Shown one piece after another: positions 1 to 10,520 of a DNA stretch of 25,780 nt. The stretch covers positions 1 through 25,780 of the forward strand of contig JAEVHH010000009.1 in assembly GCA_017607445.1 (NCBI GenBank), given 5' to 3'. The translations under genes and the position numbers were made by a program. Position 1 is the stretch's first letter. Each line of letters begins with the position of its first letter. The stretch comes from Histoplasma ohiense (Eukaryota > Ascomycota > Eurotiomycetes > Onygenales > Ajellomycetaceae). Below the pieces are notes generated by a model. It was not told where the DNA came from. It did no database searches and saw only the letters and a list, made by a program, of their open reading frames with translations.

Positions 1-1795
1 ATCAATACATATATCTTTCAGTGAGTTTATAAATGATTGTGAAGTATTTTAAATTCTTATAATCAGTAACAATCTCAAACTTCTCAATGTTTATAAGTTC
101 AGACTTTTATTTTTCAAGACATTATATAATCACTAGAAGCTTCTTGTTGTAGATCTCATAGTTGCATTCAGCAGACAATATCTTTTTCAAGATAAAGATA
201 CAAGATTATAGAATATTTTTATTATCATATTACATCAATGTTTCATCTACTACATAATCTGAGACATCTGTTTCAAGAATCATATGCTTATTCAGATCAA
301 ATGATTGCAGTATTGAAGTATTTGTGAATATACACTTCAGCTTTTTGAATACTGCATTCACTTCATCAGTTCATTGAAATACAGCATCTTTTCAGATCAG
401 ATTCATCAGTGATTGTACAATATCAGAGAAGTTTTTGATAAATCTTCAGTAGAAGTTAACAAATTCTAGAAAGCTTCTAATTTCTTTTATCAAGACTGAT
501 ATTTCTCAGTTGAGAATTGCTTTCATCTTCTTAGAATTCATACATACATCTTTTTCAGCTTTAATGATGAATTCTAGATAGATTATAGACTTAGTCTCAA
601 AGTCACATTTATCAATATTCATTTGCAGTTCAGCTTTTCATAGATAATCAAGCACTTGTCATATATATTTGCAATACTCAGTAAATGATTCATCAATGAA
701 GATCAGAATATTATTTATATACACTGAGACAATCTCATCAAGCAAGTCTTGTAGAGCTCAGTTAATGTATTTCTGAAACATATTCAGAGCATTCACTAAT
801 TCAAAGAGAGTCACTGTTCATTCATATAATTCATAACATGTACAAAAGATAGTTAGCTATTCATCATCTTCATTAATTCTTATCTTATAGAAGGCTGCAG
901 AGATGTTAAGTTTCATAAATCATTTCACTTTTTCTATCTGTTTGAGTGTTTCATTGATGAGTGAGAGAAGGTATCAGTTCTTTCATATAATTTTGTTGAG
1001 TTCTCAATAGTCAATACAGAATTGTAAGTTTTCTTCTGATTTCTTTGCAAACAGTACAGATGCTGCAGCAGATGAGTTGCTAATATGAATGAAGTCTTTG
1101 TCTAGTAATTTATTGAGCATTTTTTGTAGAATAAGAAGCTCATTATATGATATACTGTAGAGAGAATTTCAGAGTGATTGTGAATCTTTATTATCTTTCT
1201 TGATAAGTTCAATTGTATAATCTATACTGTGTTCTCAGTGAGAGAGAAGCTTTTCAGCTTCTTTTTTATCAAACACTTTTGTGAAATTTTTGTACAATTC
1301 AGATAGTTTTTTGCACAGTTTCTTGAAGTTCTTAAGTTCTAATTTCTCTAATGTCTTTTTGATATCTGTCATGCTAGCAGCAAACACTTGGACATTCTTC
1401 TTCTCATACATTTGATGAATTAGTAGTTTGTATACTTCCACTGATATCTGAATGAAATCAGCAGTTCTATCAATATCTTTCTTATAAACACAGTCATTTT
1501 CTGAGAAAATAAGACAGTGATTGTGTGTGTTCAACAAGGTTTCAAATTCTGTGAGTCATGATAGATCAAGCATTAGATTGTACTCAAGACTTTGTATTTT
1601 ATATATATATACATTTTTTTTCTTGTGTTCTTCTACATCAACATTAAATCTTATCATGTTGTAGAAGGCAGATCCTCTGAGATCATCAAATTCACTGAGT
1701 TTATATAGTTTGAAAAAGAAAATATACTGAAGTTTATACTTCTCAATCAGCTGAGTGTCTATAAGAGCATAATGAAGAAAACCACTGTCTATCAT
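1..1795 (-). pseudogene. pol: Ty3/gypsy pol pseudogene (protease, RT, RNase H start)
   Basis: A degenerate polyprotein segment. Near 1790 it begins with an aspartic protease motif (IDSG, then HYALIDTQ), about where a retroviral-type protease sits. RT follows: the LDKDFIHISNS and INETL blocks, the KLNISAAFYKIRI block, and the catalytic box read as VYINNILIF instead of the family's YIDD (around 700-720), so both catalytic Asp are changed to Asn. Downstream are the block with NFY, stop, RFIKNFS, the phrase SILQSFDLNKHMILETDVSDY, and an RNase H start with ECNYEIYNKKLL. Stops are mainly TGA at positions where the family has Arg. The frame stays open between stops, so point mutation rather than indels killed it. 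The 3' part (rest of RNase H, integrase) is beyond base 1. Confidence 0.92.
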
Positions 1796-1908
1796 TTCTC
1801 ATATATTAACTAGATTATTTACAATGATAGAGATTATGATTGCATCTGCTTGTATTTTCTACTCAAATCTTCAGCTAGCTTTCTACTTCTTGAGCTCTCA
1901 TTCATATT

Positions 1909-2922
1909 TTAGAGTGAGAGCTCATCTTTTCTCTGTTCTTGCCTGTCTGTGAATGACACAGTGTTCACATGTGTGAGGGGTTTACTCAGAGTAATCACAT
2001 TCAGACATTGATTTATGAAGTGCTCTGACTTGTCACAGTGTATGCAGACTTTTCTGATAATTTGATCAGTGATATTCTTCTCTGAGACATTGAAGACTCT
2101 CAAGCAACTTGTGTTTATATGTGAGACTCAGTTCATTGATTCTGATTCAGAGATGAGAAATGCTGCAAAGCAGTTCAGAGTATACACATTTGTTCAACAG
2201 AATTCTCTGCAATTTTGAAACATGCAGAACTGAAACAGATCATTGTTCAATAGACAAAAATCAGTACAGAATTCACTGTATATTGAGAGCTTCAGACACT
2301 CTATACTTCAGTTATACAACTGAAAGTTCAAGTTCTTGAACAATATATTGATCTTGACAGTGTCATTTCAGTCTTGCTCATCTGCTTCTAGAAGTTTGTG
2401 ATTGAATTCAGAAAGATAAATTGTCAACACAACATTTATCTGATAAGTCTGATTAAGTCAGTTCAATATCTTGACTTAAAGTGTAGAATTGAGAAAGAGA
2501 GAGTTGAGTTGTTGAAAGACTAGCTCTGACATATGCTGATGATTCTGACAATGACTTATTCAGAGTTGCAATTTTACTAATATATCATCATTCAATCTGC
2601 TATGAATATATCATGCTTGATTGAATAGTGAGTCTATTGCTTGTTCATCAATGTTCAATTTGGCATTCACTTTTGACTTTCACACAAGATAGAGTGTTAG
2701 ATCTTTTTTGTATTTATCAAGAATTGAAAGCTTCTCTCTTGAGAGCTTTTCATGAAATATGAGTGTAGAAGAAATGGTGAATGTGAAAGTGTTTATCTCA
2801 GCAAATCATTGTTGCAATTCAGTTATCTGTAGTGTCTACTGCTGAAGAATACTTCATAGATCTAAGTTATCATCCACTGCATTCAAATGCAGTGAATGTT
2901 TGTAGAATTGTTCATAGTTCAT
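1909..2922 (-). pseudogene. gag: Ty3/gypsy gag pseudogene with CCHC zinc knuckle
   Basis: The frame begins MNYEQFYKHSLHL at 2922 and ends in TAA at 1909. It contains a coiled-coil-like N-terminal part, a capsid-like core (DKYKKDLTLYLV, later YIHSRLNDDILVKL and NVVLTIYLSEF), and near the C-terminus a zinc knuckle CIHCDKSEHFINQC (about 2015-2056), which fits CX2CX4HX4C. The usual glycines of the knuckle are replaced by Asp and Glu. About ten in-frame stops, mainly TGA, interrupt it. It lies just upstream of the protease and shares its orientation. I chose the start because it is the first ATG after the leader, and the product then has the size of a typical gag of this group (about 337 codons). 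Confidence 0.88.
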
Positions 2923-3268
2923 TTCAATGTCTAAGAATATGTAATAATAATAAAAAAAAAAAAAAGAAATATTTGTAGATATTTGATTCTCTCACAGACA
3001 CTATTCACAGTGTTGCAGTGCTAAGCTTTGTCAAGCTTCTTCATGAACACTATTCACAGCATTACAGTTCATAGACACTTGAGTCTTGTAGAATATAATT
3101 GATTGTATTTCAGATATTTAGACATGACAGTCTATATAACTAACAATAGAGGCACTCAGACTTATGAGAAATCTCTTATAACAACTAGACACTCAGATCT
3201 GTAAACAATACACTCAGATGTAAGAACTAATAATAAGACACTCAGATTTTAAACACAGAAGAATCAAT
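2923..3268 (-). other. Retrotransposon 5' leader with repeated short motifs
   Basis: Non-coding stretch between gag and the LTR. It holds a poly(A) run on the plus strand near 2950-2965. The sequence ACACTATTCACAG occurs twice (about 2999 and 3047). CACTCAGA occurs four times at about 3153, 3190, 3211 and 3239. The primer-binding site should lie immediately left of 3269, but I cannot match it to a tRNA with confidence after this much mutation. Confidence 0.55.
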
Positions 3269-3783
3269 TGTAATGATCTAGCACTATTCTAATACAGATT
3301 ATAAATTGATTAAGAAAAGAAAAAGAAAAGAAATCAGAAGAAAAGATTGTACAAAAAGGGTTTTTATAGAGAAAAGTTCAGAGTGAAAGAATATCAGAAG
3401 CTACTTCACAGTAAAACACAGAGCAGAAGAACATTAAGAAATATATATAAGAATTATTAGAAACTATACAAATGCAGAGTATGAAATGAAGGAATTATCA
3501 AGAGCTACATGAAAGAATTGTTAGAGACTATATAAGTGTGAAACATGAAGCAGAAGAACATTAGAAGCTATACAGAAGAATTATTAGAGACTATATAAAT
3601 GCAGAGCACAAAGCAGAAGAACATTAAGAGTTACACAGAAGAATCATTAAAAATTATATAAATGTAAAATATGAAATGAAAGAACATCAACAGTTACATG
3701 AGATCACAACAGTCAGAAACAAGCAGATGCAGAAGAGAAGTTGATTGCATAAGTTAATTACTAATAGATACTAACTCATTACA
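3269..3783 (-). repeat. LTR of the Ty3/gypsy element (515 bp)
   Basis: Bounded by a perfect 8-bp terminal inverted pair, TGTAATGA at 3269 and TCATTACA ending at 3783, with the TG...CA ends typical of LTRs. It sits directly upstream of gag in the sense of transcription. Related sequence recurs inverted at about 6202-6577 and as a fragment at about 9563-9700, so this is a dispersed repeat. The outside of both ends also contains ATCAAT/ATTGAT, extending the symmetry a little. Confidence 0.8.
3400..3690. repeat. ~64-bp tandem repeat inside the LTR (about 4.5 units)
   Basis: Units carry a shared core of the type GCAGAAGAACATTA, then AGAATTATTAGAGACTATA, then AATGCAGAG, spaced about 63-65 bp apart. 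The units differ by transitions and small changes. The inverted LTR copy at 6202-6577 has only about two to three such units, which explains most of its shorter length. Confidence 0.7.
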
Positions 3784-5629
3784 AATTGATAATGTTATAT
3801 ATATATAGACTGACTGTGTGATCATATATAAAACTGAGACTAAATATAAGATAAAATAGTTTATTAATAGAATATAGTTGTTTTAAAGAAAAATAAATAT
3901 TCAGTCTGAAAAAAAAAACATCAACATTTTTTTATTAAAAAAAATAATATATATATTATATATACAGAGTTAGACTATAACTATCACATTTATCTTCATT
4001 TTCAATAGTGTTATCAATATTATTGTCAAAGTTATTGTAAGTGGATGAGGGATCTGCAAGTATATTCATATCGATATATCAATAATAATCTTCAAAAAAA
4101 AAGTAGAATATAATGCAGTGAAAGATATAGTAAACTGTAAAAGTCAATATATATAAAACTCAAATCAGTACTAAATTGTTGTAGTATCAGAAGAATAATA
4201 TGAAAATGATGAGAGTTATTGAAAATATTCTGTATAACAATTGCAATTTCTGAAACAGTAGATAGATTCTCTCAGCAGTGATTATTATCTATTTTCAATT
4301 ATATAATAGAGTTCAAATCAATATATACAGCATGTATATATATATGTATTGATTTAGCATTTCAGAGAAGACACAGACAATGTCTGCACTTCAAAAGCCT
4401 TTCAAAAAACATGAGAATATACTACACTGAAGAAATCTCTATATATACAGTAATGATAGACACAGAATTCAGATAACAACTTTTGAGAAGATTTAATTTA
4501 TATAGACTATTCATTCACTTCTGATCTGATATATAATCATTTATGATAGAGATAATCAAAGCACACAAGTGTTATGACAGAGCAATTGCTTGCAGAGAGC
4601 AGTGGCAGAGCAATTGCTTGTAGTGAATAGTAGCAGAGTAATTACTCACAGAGAGCAGCAGCAGAGTGATTGCTTGCAGAGAGAGCAGAGACAGAGTGAA
4701 GACAGAGCAGAGATAGAATGAATATATACAGCAGAACTGTCTTATAATATCTTTTATATAGACTGATAAAATTGAATAAAAGAATTAATTTTAGAAATAT
4801 TAGCAATCAATAATATAATAGAAAAATATAGAAAAGTAAATAAGTAAACAGTAAATAATATAATACAAATATAATTAAATATATTAGAATGTATGATAAA
4901 ATTTATATTTATATAAAACAGATATTTTCATCTGATTTAAACTTTAACAGCTCTTACAGATTATAGAATTTTCTCTGTATTTGAAATAATATTAAATCAT
5001 CAATAATCAAATAATCAAAATATGAATTCTATTTATATTTAAAAGATATAAATATCAGAACAGAGTTGTAGTTTTAAATATATCTATAAAAATATTTTAT
5101 ATCAGTTGTATTATTATTAAAAAGTTTATATAGCTCTAATGAAAATTCTCTGACAGATAACAGTCTCACAGCATCTTTTATACAGTATATGAAAAATATT
5201 GAAAATGTTTTTAATAATTTATTTACACATTTATTAATTCAATATTTAGCTCTGCAGAGAGAGCAGTAGACATTCATTTAATCAAAATTAAATAATTGAC
5301 AATGATAAATATAAAAAGTGAAAGTCACAGAGAATAGATTAATAACTGTAAATAATTAAAGAATTAACAACTGATTCAGAAATAGTTGAATCAATTTAAA
5401 AATTAAAATCATTAAAAATCAACTGATTCAGTAAATTTATATATATATAATTAGTAAACTCATCTACTGCAGAATCTGCAGTAGCAGTTGTCAAATAATA
5501 ATATTTAATATTATAGATATATTTATAATTGAGAGTTCAGCAGTCAATACAGTTCTTGAAAATATAAATAACAGTGTAAAATAAATGAGATAGATAATTT
5601 TCACAGTATATATCACAGTGTAACAACTC
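3784..5629. other. AT-rich non-genic stretch
   Basis: Very AT-rich, with many TATATA runs and homopolymers and no sustained frame on either strand. It contains one 28-bp tandem repeat (listed separately) and otherwise looks like decayed repeat DNA. One of the few CpGs of the window is at 4072-4073. I recognise no gene here. Confidence 0.6.
4576..4690. repeat. 28-bp tandem repeat, about 4 units
   Basis: Imperfect repeats of the form GCAGAGCAATTGCTTGCAGAG plus a short spacer. Units start near 4576, 4604, 4632 and 4660. They differ mostly by C/T and G/A changes. The block is richer in G and C than its surroundings. Confidence 0.75.
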
Positions 5630-5890
5630 AACTGTGAGAATTGATGACAGTGTAAAAAATAAATAGTAGAAAATAGTAAATAGTATAGTGAATGATAATA
5701 ATAATAGTAATTGTAGTAGTAATAATAGTAGCTAATTATTAAGAAGAAAAAAAGAAAGAGAAGAATATATACAAAATACATATATTTATATATATATACA
5801 TATAGAAATAGAAATAACAAGAATATAATGAAAAGAAATAAAAATAAACAAAAAGAATATAATAAAAAAATAATAAATAAATGTATTATA
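5630..5890. repeat. Dispersed ~255-bp repeat, copy A
   Basis: Direct repeat of 8926-9183. Shared landmarks in order are ACAGTGT, the AATAGTA-type stretch, GTATAGTGAATGATAATAA, AATAATAGTAGCTAATT, AAGAAGAAAAA, the (TA)n run and ACATATAGAAATAG. Compared with copy B it carries many G-to-A changes on the plus strand and is more AT-rich. On the minus strand both copies read as a Tyr- and Phe-rich hydrophobic frame. Confidence 0.78.
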
Positions 5891-6201
5891 TCAATTTATT
5901 ATAAGTTAAGTATAGAAACAACTATATCTCTCAATAATAGATGAAAGATTTGAATTGAATATATCTCATATATATAATATTGAATTTGATAGTATATAGA
6001 GTATATACAGAATAATGCATTGAATTGAGACTGTTCAAATATATTAAAAAAATGAAAATCTCAACACACTGAGCAGAGACACATAAAATGAGTATATTAA
6101 TGAATATATATAGATTATAATAAATATAGAGAAGAGTATAAAAGATATAAATATAATAAAAAATATCTATAAAGTAAAAAAATAAAGATTAATATTAGAG
6201 T
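5891..6201. other. AT-rich spacer
   Basis: About 310 bp of very AT-rich DNA between the dispersed repeat and the inverted LTR copy. No frame, RNA gene or clear repeat is visible. Confidence 0.5.
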
Positions 6202-6577
6202 TGTATTATAATAGATTAATATCTGTTAGTAATTAATTTATACAATTAACTTTTTTTCTATATTTATTTATCATTTATACAATCAATTTTTCTTTTATAT
6301 TTATTTATTTCTATTATTATATTCTATATTTATATAGTCTCTAACAATTCTTTTGTGTAATCTCTTCTATCTTATATTTCATATTTGTATAGTTTTAATA
6401 ATTTTTCATATAATTTATAATATTCTTCTATTCTGTATTCACTGTGAGACAGTTTTTTTCATTTTGATTTTCTCTTTATAAAAATTCTCTTTATATAATT
6501 TTTTCTTTTGATTTCTTTTCTTTTTCTTTTTTTAATCAATTCATAATCTGTATTTAGAATAGTGCTAGATTGTTAAT
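6202..6577 (+). repeat. Second LTR copy, inverted and shortened (about 375 bp)
   Basis: Its reverse complement matches the LTR at 3269-3783: the CTAGCACTATTCTAA block, AATTGATTAA followed by an A/G-rich stretch, the AATTGTTAGAGACTATATAA repeat core, and the end block AGTTAATTGTATAAATTAATT with ACTAACAGATATTAA. It has fewer of the internal ~64-bp units and has lost clean termini. No gag or pol sequence adjoins it, so it is best read as a solo LTR or a remnant on the opposite strand to the complete copy. Confidence 0.75.
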
Positions 6578-6856
6578 TGAAGTATGTCTGTTATATATAC
6601 AGACAGTCATTCAATTCATTCATGAATTTAATGAGATTTATATAATATTATATAAGATTATATTACAGTATTTTTTTCAGAGAAAAAATTGATTTTTCTA
6701 TAATATAAAAAGAGAATTTATATATTCTATAATCTCAATATCTAATCATTAAATCTGAATTTTTTGAATATATTATTATATTATCTTTTATATTTTAATT
6801 TTTGTAGAGTTTTAAAAATTTTTTATAATATAAATAATTAATTTTTATACTACTAT

Positions 6857-8925
6857 TTATGTAGATATATTATCTGCAATAAATATATTCTTTATAATAA
6901 ATATATTATTTATAATGAATATATTATCTGCAATAAATATATTATCTACAATAAATACATTATCTGCAATAGATGTATTATCTGTAATAGATGTACTATC
7001 TACAACAAATATATTATCTGTAATAGATGTATTATATACAATAAATATATTATCTACAACAAATACAGCATCTGCAATAGATATATTATTTACAATAAAT
7101 ATATTATCTACAATAAATACATCATCTGTAATGAATATATTATCTGCAATAAATATATTATCTGTAATAAATATACTATCTGTAATAAATACATTATCTG
7201 CAATGAATATACTATCTGTAACAAATACATTATTTGTAATGAATGTATTATTTGCAATGAATATACTATCTGCAATAAATATACTATTTATAATGAATGT
7301 ACTATTTGCAATGAATATACTATCTATAATAAATATACTATCTACAATGAATTCATCATCTGCAATGAATATACTATCTATAATAAATATACTATCTACA
7401 ATGAATTCATCATCTGCAATGAATGTACTATCTGCAATGAATGTACTATCTACAATAGATATACTATCTGCAATAAATATACTATCTATAATAAATGTAC
7501 TATCTACAATGAATTTATCATCTGCAATAGATACATCATCTGCAATAAATATACTATCTGCAATAAATATATTATCTATAATAAATGTACTATCTACAAT
7601 GAATTTATCATCTGCAATAGATACATCATCTGCAATGAATGTACTATTTGCAATGAATATACTATCTGCAATGGATGTACTATCTGCAACAGATGTACTA
7701 TCTGCATTGAATGCATCATCTGCAATGAATGCATCATCTGCAATGGATGTACTATCTGCACTGAATGCATCATCTGCAATGAATGTACTATCTGCAACAG
7801 ATGTACTATCTGCATTGAATGCATCATCTGCAATGAATGCATTATCTGCAATGGATGTACTATCTGCACTGAATGCATCATCTGCAATGAATGTACTATC
7901 TGCAACAGATGTACTATCTGCACTGAATGCATCATCTACAATGAATGTACTATCTGCAACAAATGCATCATCTGCAATAAATGTACTATTTACAATGAAT
8001 TTATCATCTGCAACAGATACATCATCTGCAATGAATGTACTATTTACAATGAATATACTATCTGTAATAAATATACTATCTGCAATGAATTCATCATCTG
8101 CAATGAATGTACTATCTGCAATGAATGTACTATCTGCAATGAATGTACTATCTGCATTGAATGCATCATCTGCAATGAATGCATCATCTGCAATAGATGT
8201 ACTATCTGCACTGAATGCATCATCTGCAATGAATGTACTATCTGCAACAGATGTACTATCTGCATCAGATGCATCATCTGCAATAGATGTACTATCTGCA
8301 TTGAATGCATCATCTGCAATAGATGTACTATCTGCAACAGATGTACTATCTGTATCAGATACATCATCTGCAACAGATGTACTATCTGCACTGAATGCAT
8401 CATCTGCAATAGATGTACTATCTGCACTGAATGCATCATCTGCAATGAATGTACTATCTGCAACAAATGCATCATATGCAATAAATGTACTATTTACAAT
8501 GAATTTATCATCTGCAACAGATACATCATCTGCAATGAATGTACTATTTGCAATGAATATACTATCTGTAATAAATATACTATCTGCAATGAATTCATCA
8601 TCTGCAATGAATGTACTATCTGCAACAGATGTACTATCTGCACTGAATGCATCATCTGCAACAGATGTACTATCTGCACTGAATGCATCATCTGCAACAG
8701 ATGTACTATCTGCACTGAATGCATCATCTACAATGAATGTACTATCTGCAACAGATGTACTATCTGCACTGAATGCATCATCTGCAATGAATGTACTATC
8801 TGCAACAAATGCATCATCTGCAATAGATGTACTATCTGCAATGAATGTACTATTTGCAATGAATGCATCATCTGCAATAAATGTACTATCTGCAACAAAT
8901 GCACCACCTGCAACAAATTGTGAGG
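6857..8925. repeat. 18-bp minisatellite, about 115 units
   Basis: An uninterrupted array with an 18-bp period and plus-strand unit close to GCAATGAATGTACTATCT. Variant units alternate in the middle (GCATCATCT and GTACTATCT types), giving local 36- and 54-bp higher-order patterns. The left third (6857 to about 7500) consists of AT-rich variants such as ATAAATATATTATCT. The central and right parts keep more C and G. The period is a multiple of three and the unit lacks stops in several frames, so both strands show long open frames. Confidence 0.95.
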
Positions 8926-9178
8926 GGTGAATACAGTGTGAAGAGTGAATAGCAGAAGATAGTAGATAGTATAGTGAATGATAATAACAGTAGTAATTGT
9001 AGTAGTAGTAATAATAGTAGCTAATTTCTAAGAAGAAAAAGAAAGAGAGAAGAAGATGTATGAAATACATACATTCATATATATATATATACATATAGAA
9101 ATAGCAGTAGTGAGAATATAATGAAAAGAGGTAAGAATAAAAGAAGAGAGTACAAAGGAAATAAATAAACAAGTGCAT
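6857..9178 (-). CDS. Possible repeat protein read through the minisatellite (speculative)
   Basis: An ATG at 9178 opens a 773-codon frame. Its first ~90 residues are hydrophobic and Tyr/Phe-rich, with leucine-rich segments that could pass for a signal or membrane region. More than 100 hexapeptides follow, of the type IADSTF, IADDAF, SADSTS and ITDNIF. Many fit the left-handed beta-helix hexapeptide pattern (I/V)-(A/G)-x-x-(S/T/A/V)-x. The frame stays open through the AT-rich left end of the array. Against it: an 18-bp array without stops gives such a frame for free, a 671-codon frame is also open on the other strand, and the leader lies in a dispersed repeat that is clearly mutated elsewhere. 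I favour no protein. Confidence 0.15.
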   Translation of the reverse strand: MHLFIYFLCTLFFYSYLFSLYSHYCYFYMYIYIYECMYFIHLLLSFFFFLEISYYYYYYYNYYCYYHSLYYLLSSAIHSSHCIHPSQFVAGGAFVADSTFIADDAFIANSTFIADSTSIADDAFVADSTFIADDAFSADSTSVADSTFIVDDAFSADSTSVADDAFSADSTSVADDAFSADSTSVADSTFIADDEFIADSIFITDSIFIANSTFIADDVSVADDKFIVNSTFIAYDAFVADSTFIADDAFSADSTSIADDAFSADSTSVADDVSDTDSTSVADSTSIADDAFNADSTSIADDASDADSTSVADSTFIADDAFSADSTSIADDAFIADDAFNADSTFIADSTFIADSTFIADDEFIADSIFITDSIFIVNSTFIADDVSVADDKFIVNSTFIADDAFVADSTFIVDDAFSADSTSVADSTFIADDAFSADSTSIADNAFIADDAFNADSTSVADSTFIADDAFSADSTSIADDAFIADDAFNADSTSVADSTSIADSIFIANSTFIADDVSIADDKFIVDSTFIIDNIFIADSIFIADDVSIADDKFIVDSTFIIDSIFIADSISIVDSTFIADSTFIADDEFIVDSIFIIDSIFIADDEFIVDSIFIIDSIFIANSTFIINSIFIADSIFIANNTFITNNVFVTDSIFIADNVFITDSIFITDNIFIADNIFITDDVFIVDNIFIVNNISIADAVFVVDNIFIVYNTSITDNIFVVDSTSITDNTSIADNVFIVDNIFIADNIFIINNIFIIKNIFIADNIST

Positions 9179-9183
9179 TACAC
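8926..9183. repeat. Dispersed ~255-bp repeat, copy B, inside the minisatellite
   Basis: Direct repeat of 5630-5890 and the less AT-mutated copy. It interrupts the 18-bp array, whose units end at about 8925 and resume at about 9184. Copy A has no 18-bp units beside it. The segment may therefore be an insertion, or an original flank later copied into the array. Confidence 0.78.
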
Positions 9184-9310
9184 AAATGCATCAGATGCAC
9201 CATCTGCAATGAATGTACTATTCACACTGAATGCATCATCTGCAACAGATGTACTATCTGCAATGAATGTACTATCTGTAATTGATGTATTATCTGCAAT
9301 GAATTTATTG
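9184..9310. repeat. 18-bp minisatellite, right remnant (about 7 units)
   Basis: The same 18-bp unit as 6857-8925 resumes after the 255-bp segment (GCATCAGATGCACCATCT, GCAATGAATGTACTATTC and similar) and decays into unique sequence at about 9310. Confidence 0.88.
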
Positions 9311-9562
9311 TACTATCTTCAAATAAGCTGCCTACACAGTGTATATTGTACAAATCTGATAGATATTATAGATAGTGTAAATTATGCTTATAATTATATA
9401 CAATATCTAAACAGTATATAAGATATATAAACTTATTGTAATGAATTTGCCACTGATTAATCAGATGTTATCATTGATGTGAATTGAACTGTTTATATCA
9501 TCTGTGCAGTTCATACAATCTATCTCAAGTTCTCAACAGCATCATCAACACACTTGACACTA

Positions 9563-9700
9563 TTCTGATAATAGATTACAAATTGATTAAGATAAGAAAG
9601 TGAAAAGAGAGTAGAAGAAAAGATCATACAATAAAAGTTCTTATAGTAGAGATATATTGAGATATAAAATGAAAGAATGATAAAATACTTTTCAGTCATA
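9563..9700 (-). repeat. LTR fragment (third copy)
   Basis: Matches the region just inside 3269 of the LTR: GACACTATTCT, GATTACAAATTGATTAAGA, an A/G-rich stretch, GAAGAAAAGAT, and AAAGTTCTTATAG followed by GAAAGAATG. It has the same orientation as the LTR at 3269-3783. Only the portion next to the internal edge of the LTR is recognisable; the ~64-bp units are absent. Confidence 0.65.
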
Positions 9701-10520
9701 TAATCTCTTTCTGTTATAGATTCTTCATCATTGTCATTAGCAATCTACTTCAGTATATCATTATTTGAAAAGAGGCTAGAAGTAACTGAGTGTTCTGATC
9801 AATGCAGCAAAGCAGTATAAGAACTATCAACTTATTCAACAAGAAACTTATTCTCTTGACTGACAGATCTCATCTCTTTCAACTCTTCAGATGTAGAGAA
9901 ATCAGATACTGACTTTCAGTTAATTGTGTTTTCTGTCTCAGAGAGTAGCAACATTCTTGATTGACATATGAGCCACAGTGGTGCATGAGCTGCAGAAGAT
10001 TGTTTAGAGATGTTATTTGTAGCACTGCTGATTCTTAAGATCTCTTGAATAAGAGTGTGACTGTTGTCAGTGGCAATGTATGGAAGAGGCATCTGAGAAT
10101 CTAAATAGTTGGGAAGATGACTAGTTCTGACAGGCTGTTTGAGAAGTTTAGCAACTGAGTGAGACTTCTTAATAGCTTGAAGTAGAGGGAGAGATGGCTC
10201 TTGAAGCTAATATAGATCAGAATATGAAAACCATCACTGAAATTGTACTTCTCAGAACAGATAGTGCATTTGAGAATAGAACAATATATGATTTTAAACA
10301 AACAGTCTATTCAATCTTAGACTGTCTGTTTATTCACTCATATAGCAACAAGTGTTCTTCTTCTTGTGAACCCACTCTACAGTTGTGCAAACTCTAACAT
10401 TCTTCCACTCCACACTCCACTATAGCATTGATAGACAACTCATTAAATAGAGACATTGATGTGATCATTGATTCAGAAGAGCTTTCTCTGTCTGATCTTG
10501 AATCTAGTCTGTTGACAGAA
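9701..10520. other. Stretch without a recognisable gene, downstream of the SNF2 relic
   Basis: Base composition returns to the level of the helicase region. On the minus strand the frame following the helicase core remains fairly open and Ser-rich (for example SRSDRESSSESMITS near 10480), so it might be a degraded C-terminal tail or 3' region of the SNF2 gene. Short open frames exist on both strands near 10101-10397, but I find no family resemblance in them. Confidence 0.4.

Larger units (their letters stand above)
1..3783 (-). mobile_element. Ty3/gypsy LTR retrotransposon, 5' part, degenerate
   Basis: On the minus strand, in transcription order, I see an LTR (3783-3269), a leader, gag with a CCHC knuckle, a protease with a DSG site, reverse transcriptase, and the start of RNase H running off the left edge. 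This is the Ty3/gypsy order. The integrase and the other LTR would lie outside the window. The element is dead: both coding parts carry many in-frame stops, mostly TGA where Arg or Trp is expected. The outer boundary is set by the LTR terminus TCATTACA ending at 3783. I see no convincing target-site duplication because the other end is missing. Confidence 0.9.

Noticed and set aside
5491..5820. Tyr/Phe-rich minus-strand open frame as a membrane protein
   Set aside because: It lies in AT-rich simple sequence of a dispersed repeat; the residues follow from TTT/TAT richness.
6915..8930. Long plus-strand open frame of 671 codons across the minisatellite
   Set aside because: It follows from a stop-free 18-bp unit; it has no leader or family resemblance, and the opposite strand is open as well.
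10194..10397. Plus-strand 67-codon open frame with an ATG
   Set aside because: No similarity to anything I know, no repeat or context support, and short open frames are common in this TGA/TCA-rich sequence.
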